In this document: positions 37,301-49,300 of the stretch, piece after piece | Layout of the letters: each line of letters opens with the position of its first letter | Numbering within the stretch: the stretch's first letter is position 1 | DNA from: Talpa occidentalis | Taxonomy: Eukaryota > Chordata > Mammalia > Eulipotyphla > Talpidae | Direction: 5' to 3' | Assembly: GCF_014898055.3 (NCBI RefSeq) | Contig: NW_023602073.1 | Location: 86,718,678-86,782,677, forward strand | DNA: 64,000 nucleotides | Notes under the pieces: model-generated | Seen by the model: the letters and a program-made list of their open reading frames with translations, nothing else | The model's database searches: none | What the model was told of the DNA's origin: nothing | Position numbers and translations under genes: made by a program

Positions 37301-40300
37301 TGATAGATACTAGTTGCTGGATTAGGAGTCTTTAGGTTAGTAATAATTATGGGTTATAACCTTTTTTACTTTTGATAAGTTTTGAATTATGAAAGCTATT
37401 TCACTTAACCCTGTGTTTTTAAAAAACTTGCAGTTTCACCTTACATTCAATTTTTAAAAGAACATTTGGGGCAGTAATTTCATATTTATACAGAAATTTC
37501 AAAGATATTATAGAGTTTCTGTATACCATATACCCATTTTCCCCTGATGTTGCCACCTTTAAATTATAGTATATTTTTGAAAACTAGGAAACTGATATGG
37601 ACCTAATACCTTTAGCTAAACTGCAGGCTAGTCTTGACTTGAATTTTGCTAGTTATTCCACTAAAGTCCTTTTTCTATTCCAGTTTCTAATCCAAGAATA
37701 GCACATTACATCCAGTTGTCATGTCTCTTTGGTCTCCTCTGGTACTTGACAATTTCTTGATCTTTTCTTTCTCTCTTTTTCATAACTGACGATTTTAAAG
37801 CTTACTGGTCAGGTATTTTGTAGACTTTTCCACATTTTGGGTTTGTCTGATGTTTTCTTATGGTTAAACTGCATATTACGGACTTTTGGGAAGAAGACCA
37901 CAGAACTGAAGTGGCATTTTCATTGCATTGTAGTAAATGATACATCACTTTTGATGTCTTATTCATCGAACATAATTGTTTGATTGTGGTAGTGATTGTT
38001 AGGTTTCTTACTGTCAATTTACCTTTTCCCCTTTTTGTAATCTACTTTTTGAAAATGAGTTTAGTTCCATTGATTATTCAGAGACTTTATGCATCTACCA
38101 TTGTGAATCCTGTAAGAAAGATGTTAACTTGTCTGACCCTCAGTTGATAGATACTAGTTGCTGGATTAGGAGTCTTTAGGTTATTAATAATTGTAGGTTA
38201 TAACCTTTTTTTCTTTTGATGTTTTGAATTATGAAAGCTATTTCACTTAACCCTGTGTTTTTAAAAAAAATTTGTAAAACCTTGTGTTTTTAAAAAAACT
38301 CGCTTTCCTTCATTTATTTATTTGTTTATACCAATATGGACTCATGAATATTAATTTTATTTGAGGGATTGTAATCTAATACTGTTGTATTATGGGGGTT
38401 TTTGTTTGTTTTGCTAACGTTGTTCCACCTTTGTTTGGCTCTTGGGAGGTTCTTTCAGGTTAGTGCCTGTACCTTTTGATATGTTACTATTTTAAAAAAA
38501 CAACAACCTTGCTGTCTGGTATTATAGAATACTTGAGTCTCATCTTGTTTTCCCTGATGCATACCTAGAATCAGTCATTTCTTTTTGGAACCCTGGTTCC
38601 TTTTACTAGAGAAGGGTATTTAGAAGTCAAGATGCTTGACACTTAATAAGTGTGTTTTTTGCTACTGAAGTGTTGCTGTGTTTAGACTTTCTCAGTATAG
38701 TAGAGTCTTGCTCCTATGCTAACCCACAATACCACACATCTGTATTTTTTTCTGTGTCAATTTATATATGTTATATAAAATCTAACATCATTAGCAATCT
38801 CATGAACAACTCACCTTCATCTCTCGCTTACTTAAGTTCTTTGGCAGGGAGAAACCTCACTTACATTATCTACTATTTACCTATTCATTCAACCCCAGTA
38901 AAGACATTTCATGTTTGCTCATGATTTCTTCTTCTATGATAGTTTTGGTTGTGAACTCAAGTTCTTTGGAACTTTAAAGATTTGCATTGAAATTTTAATT
39001 TTTCTTAGAGAAGATTTATGTTTGAGCTTTTAGTCATTTTGAAACCTTTTTTATTTATTTTTTTTTTTAGATAATAAATTTTATTGTTATATTCCCCATA
39101 CAATTGCAGCGCTCCCATTCTGACCCCAATCCCTCCCCTCCCACCCCTGCCCCCCTAAAAGTGTCTCTGGTTCATAGTTTTTTGTTGATTTTGATTTTCA
39201 CTTTCTTATAGTTATTCATTTTCCTGGTCCCTTATTTAAGTTTTCTAGATTCCTGCTATGAGTGAGACCATCCGGTATTTTTCTTTTTCTTTTTGGCTTA
39301 TTTCGCTGAGCATGATCCCTTCCAGCGCCATCCATGTTGCTGCAAATTGCATGTGTTTATCTTTTTTGAATGCTGAGTAATATTCCATGGTATATATGTA
39401 CCACATCTTCTTGATCCAGTCATCTATTTTTGGGCATTTGGGTTGTTTCCAAAGCTTAGCAATTGTAAACAGTGCTGCTATAAACATAGGAGTGCAGGTG
39501 CTCTTTGGAATTGATGTTTTTGGGCATTTGGGTTGTTGAAACCTTTTTTAAAAGACGGTTTTGTTACAATAAAATATACATAACGTAAAATTTGCCATTT
39601 TAACTTTTTAGGTGTAAAATTATGAATTGGCATTAATATGTTCAAGTGTTGTACGATAATTACCATTGTTCATTCCTAGAATTTGTTTATCATTCCAAAA
39701 TAAATTCTGTACCTATTAAAAAAATAACTCCACATTCTCTTCTCTCTACAGCTCCTGTTTCTGAATTCATCTGTTCTGTGTATTTCATCCAATCATTTAT
39801 ATATCTGGCCTATTTCATACATTGTAATATTTTCAAGGATTATCCATGTTGTAGCATGTATCAGGATTTCATTCCTTCGAGGCTAAATAATATTCCTCTG
39901 CACATTTTATTCATATCACTATTATTGTTGTTGTTATTCACATAATAGTCACAGCACATTTTGTTTATTCACCTGTTGGTTGACCTTTGGGTTTTTTCTA
40001 CCTTTGGATTATTGTGAATAATGCTATGTGAATACTGGCATACAGAATCTGAGTCTATGCTTTGATTATTTGGGTATATACCTGGAAGTGGAATTGCTGT
40101 ATTTTTAAAAATTATTTATTTATTTATTTATACAAGCACTGGGTACAGTCAGAAGTGCGGGAGGGTGAGAGAATTCACCAGAGCGGGGAGCAGAGCAGAC
40201 AGAAGGACCGAAGTACACTGCTGAGGGGAGCAGTGGACGGCAGGAGAGGTCTGCGCGCCATGTGGGACCCTCACCCAGTGGCCAGGGATCGAACTGGTGC

Positions 40301-43300
40301 TGCAAAGGCTGCAGGCAGCTTCGCAACCCAGCGCTCAACCGCTGCACCACCGGGGAGGCCCTGGAATTGCTGTATTATGTGGTGACTCTGTGTTTAACTT
40401 TTTGAAGAATTGCCAAACTTTTCCCATACCAGCTATACCATTTTACATTCCCATCAACATTGTATAAGAGCGCCAGTTTCTCCACATCCTTATCAATACT
40501 TACCATTTTCCATTAAAAAAAATAGCCATCCTAGTAAGTGTGAAGCAGTATCTTCTTGTAGTTTTGTACTTCTGTCATGTCTGGTAATGTTGAGCATCTT
40601 TTCTTGTATTCATAATTTTTCATACTGGCTTTTCTGGGCCACATGAAAATTCTGGTCCCAAACCTGAGTAATTGCAAGGCTTTGGGTAGGAATTTTTTAG
40701 CCATGAGTTAGATACACTTTGTCATCATTTCAATCTAAGAGTCCAGCATAAGACAGCACAGTTATTCCCACTGTTTCAGCAGGGAGTTCCTTTTATTCTC
40801 CTTGTTTACCCCACCAGGAGTGTTGCCCCTTCAGGTGTTCTAGTCTTCAATCTGACCTCTTTTTTTTTTCAGGTCAGGGTAATTTTTTATTGCAGGTCTC
40901 CTTTAGTATTGGCTAACAGAAAAACCTATCCCCAACCTAACAGATTACATAAATCCACACAGCTGTTCCCACACTTCCTCACAGTGAAAAGCTCTCTGAC
41001 AAGATATCAGAAGGTCTGACCTCTCATTTTGGACCATTAAGTTTTTGTCACTTGGCTCCAGGGTAATACCAACTTAAGGACTTCATTTATCTCTCCAGGT
41101 TCCCACTTTCTAGTTGTTTATAGGTTTAGGAGGTTTTATCCATGCATGCAGTTATAAAATTTTTTGAACTCCAGTGTTTGGTGTTCTTATCTAGAGAATT
41201 TTTTTGGACATTGAGTACACCATATTGCCAGTGCAGGAAACTTTAATTTTTGTTTCTCTTCTTTTAAAAGGCAGAGATATTTGAGGCAAAGAAAAGGATA
41301 GTGGTCTGGATGTAGTCCTTATAAATAAGCAAGCAAACTACAAGGGCTGACTTACAGAACCAGTGACCAAGTGTGGAGATACAGGGTTGATTTTTATATA
41401 TTTCATACATATTCCTGTGTCTACCCCAATTTTATTATAGTTTAATATGAGTATTTTTTTCTGTCACAAACTCACACATGAATGACTGTAACTCGCAAAA
41501 CCAGATTTTAATATGTTCTTTTTCTTTTTAGAGAAAACAAGAATAAACAACTAATACAGTCAAAAGGCAAGCACATCAAAATCTAGAATAAGCAAAGAGC
41601 TTGGGAAATCTCAATTTTATTTTATGTTGAATAGCTCTATTAAAGTACTTATCTCAGTTTGTTTTTATTTCAGCTTTGTCTAGATCAGAGTCTAAGAGAG
41701 ATGGAGGTTTTAAAAATAATTGGAGCTTTGATCATGGAGAAGAAAGTGAAGGAGATACAGATAAAGAGTAAGAACTTTTTTTCCCTCAGATATAAGAATG
41801 AAACTTTTCATTAGAAGAACAATTTATATTCCATTGGAAATATATTTTAAAGTGTGGTATTCTTAAAATATTGAACTCTTTTACAATAGCATTAAGGAAA
41901 GAAAAAAAGGAATTCTTTATTGGTAAATAATTTTGCTGTCCTATTTCTCCATCTTTTGAAATGTATAAATTTGTATAAAAGTTGTTCTTTTTTAAAAATA
42001 CGGCATTCAGTTCAGATAGTGATTTGACAAGTCACCATTTATCAGTAGTAAGTGAACCAGGTTAAGACCCTTGAATTTTGTGAAAGGTTAAATCCCAAAG
42101 TATCTTCTCCATTGTGACCCTCTCCAGCACCATCACCACCACATCAATCTTAGATCAGTTTCCCACAGAGAAAGGCAGAAACTATAAATGATAAACACAG
42201 TTGTTCACCCAGACAGAAGATAAGCAAAATTTTAATTATATTTTGTTAATGTTCTTGGAATGGCTACTGTGTAAAAATTTTAAGTCATAGTTTTAATAGA
42301 ACCTTTTGCATGTCATGAGATTTGTATTATCAATTCAGCATTGCTTTTATTAGTTTCTTGATATTGATTTGGTTTTCCACTGGCCAGAACAAACAGCAAA
42401 TTCAGAGACACACCAATATACACACTAAGTTCTATCTAAACTAATAAATATTTTTTAGAAATTTTACACAAGAAGTCATTCAGAATATATTGGCTAAATA
42501 TTGTAGGTGCTTCACTTCTGTCTGGGCAACAGCTCCGTTCATCATTACTACTTTATGTGCCTTCACCTATGAGATGTTGAACTGAAGTGAAGTTTTATTT
42601 GAAGGAGAGCTTTGAACTGGTAAGTTTCTCACACAAAATCACTACTTTATGGTCTTCATTTTATTTCCTTTTTTAAATTTCTGATTATTTTTCCATTAAA
42701 AAATTTTTTCATTGCAGACATTTAGTTGTGCAGGTTTTAAAAATTGTAATTAAATTTGGAATTCAGTTGAATAGACTGTATACCACTTAGACATTTTTGT
42801 TAAATATATGGAAAGAGAATTTTTAGCATTGAAGTTGAGTATAAATAGTAATAAAAGAAATGTTTGAACTGGTAAAATCAAGTGGATATTACAAAAATAG
42901 CAGATTTGTTTTCAGAAGGGTGTATTTTTGACTGTTTTTGTTAGAACATTTGTCATGGCCATGTTTAAAAAAATTGTCTAAGATACTCTGTCCTTTATGT
43001 TTTATTTATGAATTACACTTTTTCGTTCATCACTGTAAGTGGGTCCTTAGGGGCTTCATCTTTTTAAACATGTAGAGATTAACATGAACTGTTGAGAGAT
43101 CTATTAGTCAGATCTTTTAGAATCTCAGGCCAGTGATTCTCTGAGTAGTGTTGATATTTCCAGGCATAGAAGAAGTATAACTATTTTACTATGGTAATAT
43201 CACTGGAATTACTTCCTTTTCTTTAATTAAGGTTTTCTTACCAGTTTGTTCCTTCAATGTTTTGTTTCTCTGCCCTTTTTTCCTTAATTTTAAATGCACG

Positions 43301-46300
43301 AGTGAAAGAAAAATTGAGTAGCCATATATGAAATATCCTTAGTTTAAAGAAATTTATGTGTTCATTTATGGCAGGGATCAACAAACTATGACCCACAGGC
43401 TCAATCTGACTTACCACTTTATTTTATTAATGGTTTTATTAGAACATAGTCACATTTGTCATGGCTGATTACATACTACAGTGGCAAAGATTAGTAGTTG
43501 CAACAAAGGTTGTATGGCCTGCAAAGCTTAAATAAAGTATTTACTCTCTGGCCCTTTACAGAAAGAGTTTGCTGATCCCTGAATTGGGTGAACAAAGAAG
43601 ATAAAACATGAATTTAATGTATGGGTTATAATTGTCACTTAAGGTTTTTTCCCCCCTTATTTTTCATATAGTGAGGCAAATCTACTCAGTGTAGATGAAG
43701 ATGAGGATTCTGAAACCTCAAAAGGAAAAAAGGCAAGTGTTGCTTTACAATTATTTATTTTTAGGTTATAAAACTAAAAACTAATACCTCAGAAGAAGAT
43801 TTGTGTATTTAATTGTTCAAGTCCTACTCCCTGTATTTCCCTACCCTAGAGGCAAAAGTATATTCCCATATCTTGTTTGTCTTTCCAGGGGTATTTTACA
43901 TTTACTCTCAGTATTACTCACAGTGTTATCAACGTTTTGTGTATTACAAAGAAAATATTTTCACCTATTCTCACACTTATACAACATACTTCACACACCA
44001 TAAATTCTTTTTATCTTTATATATCTTAGAGACCATCCATAAGAGTTAACTAAAAGCACCCACATTTTTTTTCACCAGATGGACAGTGTTCCACTATATT
44101 TTATGTGCTATTATTAACCACTACCACTACATTGAAGGACATTTATGGTGTTACTAACCATTTTCAGCCTAACTTAAATACTGAATGTTAGCTGTATAGG
44201 TTATTTTGCACACTTACAAGCATATCTGTTGAATGAATTCCTAGAAGTAGAGCTGCTGTATCAGGACAGGTGCATTTCTAATTTTGTTATACCTGATTGC
44301 ACTTTTACCAGTGATATCTGAGAATGCCCATTTACCCACACTTTTGTCACAGTGTTACCACCCATTTGACTTGCAAATAAAATCATAGTATCTTATTGTA
44401 GACTTAATTTGCATTGCATTTTTTTATGAGTGAGATTGAACACCTTTTCATGTATGCTCATTTATTTCCTTTTTTGATAATTGTAAGGTAATATCTTTTG
44501 CCCATTTTTCTGTTTGGTCTTTGGAATAATTACCGATTTGTGGGAAATATTTTTATACTGAAATGAAAAACTTTTTTTTTTTTCATTTTCACATCTCTGA
44601 ATTCTAGTTTTAACCTATAATGATGGCATGATATGGCTTAATTAAAAGAGAAAAAAATTGCACACTACTACATTTAATGAAGCTTCTTCTAGTGATTTCC
44701 TGAATTGGATAAAATTTGGTATTTGAAGAAACTGGCCTATTACTATAATGTAGGTAGCCCCTACATTATACATTCCTATTTTATGTGAATTGGTAGGTTA
44801 TTTGGGGAGGGAAAGGGAGAGCTGGCAATGTTGTTACTATTACTTTATATGAAAAAAAATTTGAGCATTTCCAGATCCCAAAAATAACTCATTAAAATTA
44901 AACCAAATAGGTACTTCCTACTTCTGGAAAACCAGGGTAACTTGTACTAGTTGCTAATGTTTGAAACCATTTCTTCACTAATCTTTTGTCTTTACCTTTG
45001 GTGTTTATTCCTGTTATTTTTTTTAGGTTCTCTTTTTTTTTTTTCCTTTTATGTCTTTTGGGTTCAGTGTCTTAGTTTTTAACTATGTTAACTTAATTGC
45101 TCTATACTGATAGATAAATTATTTCACAATAATATACAAAATAATTACGTGATAGCCTTTCATTGTTTGTCATAATACAAGGATATACTACCCTTCTTGG
45201 AGAAGCTAGCCACGCTAGTTTGTTACCTTGAATATTTTACTTAATAATACAGTGTGTAGATAATACTACAGAGCAAAGTATTTAAAGATCCTCATCTCTT
45301 TTACTGCCACATAATACCCCAATAAATGGATAAATTGTAGAAATTCATTTGGTCTCCTGTTGATGAACAGGCTTTTCCAGTCTTTTGTTATTATAAACAG
45401 TGCTTTAATAAAACCTTGTGCCTATGTCTTCCTGTATCTTTACAGTATATTTGTGGGCTAGATTCCTAGAGCTGTAGTTGCTGTTTCAGAAGGTAAATTC
45501 ATATGTAATTTTGCTAGAAATTGACAAATGCCTCTTTCATAGGAGTTGGCATTTGCCATCCCTGGTTGTAATATATGAGAGTTCCTATTTTCCTGTAATC
45601 TCTGGGGAGTGTGTGGTCAGACTTCAATTTTTGCCAGTCTGTCATAGCACCCTTTTCACATATTTCCTATACTTTGAGTAGTTTTTTAGGGACTTTTAAA
45701 TTTACTCCCCTACTGCCATCTTTGTGGGTTTCTTTCTATCTCTATTTTTTCATAAAAAATTTATAGAATTTGAAGTTTTTCTTGCTATATGGTTTTTCAC
45801 ATCGCAGTTTTCTCTAGATTTTATTTTAACATCTTGATTCCGTGATGTGCTGCCATTCAGATGTATCTTTGGTGGACAGAAAAATAGTGAATTTAGTAGG
45901 GAAAAATAAGTCTTTCATCATTAAATTATATGATAGTGGCCTTTTTGTTTGTTTGTTCTAGATGCCCTATATTTTTTTCAAACAGTATATGCCTAATTAC
46001 ACACTTTCAAGGATGTGAATGTTGATGTGTTAAAATAAAACTTATTCAGTGATCTCTAAAGATAATTCTGATTTGATACTTAGCAACATTTATTTTAAAA
46101 GTACATGTATCATCTTTTTTTTAACAGTTCAAAATTTTATGTTGTGCCCTTGAGTCCTTAAATTCCTAAGTCTAAATTCCTGCAGAATTTTGACTTCATT
46201 TTTCCCCATATATGTAAGCATCATATTAATGTATTTTTATGCAAATGAACCTCCTAATTATCCTATCATACTTCAATAAAATGGTATGCAGTAGCTGAAA

Positions 46301-49300
46301 TTTAACATTAAGTAACATTCTTACCCAAACATTCCAAGTACTTGTTTTCTTGTATAGTTCTTGTATATATATCTACAACTATATTGTATATATATCTACA
46401 ACTATATATATCTACAATATATTGTAGGTATTTATAGTTATTAAACTGGTTGTGTACAATTACATTGGAAATATATCTCCTAAGGTGGATGACACTGGTA
46501 TTTTCCCTTTATATTTATTTAGTCTGTGTATCCATGAATAAATAGTATTTATTAGTAGAATGAAACTTTTATCAGCAAAGTTCTTTTCAAATATTCTGTG
46601 TTAACTTACATCTTCATGACAACCATTTTACAGAATTCTTAGAAGAACATGTATGGCCTTGTTTTAACTTGAGTTTGTTGAATGGTTATAATAAGACACA
46701 GCAGATTTCAGACTTCTTTCAAAATAAACTATGATTTCTTTGAGTTGTTCTTACTTGACTTTCTTCTTGGGGCAATGTTTTTCTTGATAATAATTGGAGT
46801 AGGAGCTGGAAAGTCAGTATATGCAAATTTTGATACTTTGCTTTTCCATTTTATAATGTTAAATTAAGAAGTGAATTAAGAAAATACTATTTTGGTCTAG
46901 AATACCCAACTTCTAACCCAACCCATGTTTCACATTTAACATAAATATATATTAAAGCAGAGAAAGATATGAAGCCCTGCCATTCTTTTATGTGCCTGCA
47001 GAGATTCAGATTGTTCTTGGGGGAGAGGGGTTGATGTGAGGGGCTAGACTGTAATTCAGTAGATGAAAATTATGTCCTTTTTTTGGTAATGTAGAAAAAA
47101 TCATATTGTGAAAGAGGAGACAGGAAATTTTGCATGATGCCTCTTCTAGGGATGGGTTTTTTAAGGAAGTAATTTTAATAAAATGGAAATCTAGGGTTTT
47201 GATTTTCCTTACAACTATCCGTGCCTGCGTGTTCTTTAGAAAGTCTTTATCCCAGGAGTTTACATATCCCTGCCTGGATTTTGAATGGCTAGTGGGTAAT
47301 TTATCAATTCATATGGATCATTTATTTAAACTAATATAGCTGCTTTTTTTCACTTGAAAATGAGCATGAAATTAGAAGAAAGCTTGTGTTTGGTTCAGAG
47401 TATCATAGTATTTTTCAAAGACGCCTTTGGACTCCTGCAGTTTCCTTGTGACTTTTTAGGTAAGGGATGCATGTCTTTCAATAATTCTGGAAAATTTTAG
47501 CCACTATCTCTCACTGTGGATATTACATTCCTGTGTTGTTTTTTTCTGGAGTCTCCAATAGACATATGTGTTGAATACAGTGTTCTCCATGCTAGGGAAT
47601 AAAACAGACACATATTTTTTTGTTCCTATGTAGTTTACATTCTAACAACCGACTGTGCTCAGTAGTTATTAAATGATTAATGTATAAGATAGGACTGGCA
47701 AACCAGGGCAGAATTCATGGATCAGATCAAGTCTCCAACCAAAGGTTCATGAACAATAATGGTTTTTCATATTTTTGAATGGGTAAGAAAAATCAGAAGA
47801 ATACTAATTCATGATGTGAAAGTTACATGAGATTCAAATTTGTGGCCATAAATAAAGTATAATTGGAAAACAGGCATGCTTATTTATGTTTTTTCTGTGG
47901 CTGTTTTTATGCTGCAGCACTGAACAGTTTCAACAGAGATTGTGACTCAAAAAACCTAAAATGTTTGCTATCTGGTTCTTTACAGACAGGCTTGCTGATT
48001 CCTATACCATTTGTTTATACTGTGTAAATGTGTTCTATAAAGACTGATAATACTGGGCCTCCCTGGAGGTGCAAGGGGTTAAGATACAACCTACGAAGCT
48101 ATCCACAGCCACTGCAGCACGTGTTCAGTCCCTGGCCAGGGAGCTACCCACATGGCTCAGCAGACCTCTCCTGACTCGCTCACTGCTCCTCTCAGCAGTG
48201 TATTTCAGTCAGTCTGTCTGTTCTGTTCCCCGCTCTGTCTCTGGTGAATCCTCTCATCCCCTACACCTCTGGCCTGTATCCCATTTCTTACGTGCATAAA
48301 TAATCTTTGGGAAAAAAAAGATTGATAATACAGTTGAGAGAAACAGAGCTCTTTTGGATGGGTGGTATGGTAATCATTCAGACTCTCATATTCTATGCTA
48401 ATAACTTTCCAATTTATGGAATGGTTGATAATTATGAGAGTATAATTCACATAGTGAATGATAAATATGAGTATAATTCACATAGTGCGTGATACTAGCA
48501 AGCCATCCATTAAAAAAGCTACCATATCATTAAATGCAGTGTTAAATTTCATCTTTATGTAAACTGGTTTTCCCCTGTAAATAATGATGTATTTATAGTT
48601 CTTTATCTGACGTCAGTAAGACCATATTTGTACTTGGTTTTGTAGTCATGTGATTGTTTTGTGCTGATCCAATCTGTTGTTAGTAGTCCTCCTAATATGT
48701 TTGCATTACCAAGATAACTGTCTTGACTAATTAAGAGTTGGACACTTGAAGGAGAATTAAAGGTTTTCAGGAACTTCTATACTAAATATATCGTTTTAAC
48801 ATTGGTAATATAATCTTTGAGATGGTCAGCCATAAATGACTCAGTTTTTTCTTATACCTTAACATCCCTCAATAATTTTATGTAAGCTTATCATGTTAAG
48901 AACACAAATAAAATGATGGAGAAATAAAAATTATTAGGCAGAGAAAAGTAAATGTGTGCCAGCCATCTAAAATAATTTATATGTTGTATTTTAATTCAGC
49001 GTTTTTCTCTAAATTTTTTGGTAGTTGGAATGTGTCAGGATTTAATTGCATGAAAAGAGAATTTTTTTTTATAAATTTACATCCTGTGATTCTCCTGTGA
49101 TTCCTCCCCTCCCCCAGTGTGTTACCTTCAAAATATAAGAATAGTAAGGAATCTGCTAAGGCAATTTGACTTGATGATATATCTATTTTAATTGATATAT
49201 TTATTTTTCTTGATACGATTATGTATCAGTCACCTAGGACATTGACTTTCCAAGTTAGTATACATCATGATCAACTGGCACATTGGTCAGTTTGTGGAAG

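Noticed and set aside
40062..40385. 107-codon frame, and similar ones at 8530-8883, 21908-22276 and 30486-30809
   Set aside because: These are translations of the SINE family (recurring phrases such as KHWVQSE or REFTRAR) and not genes.
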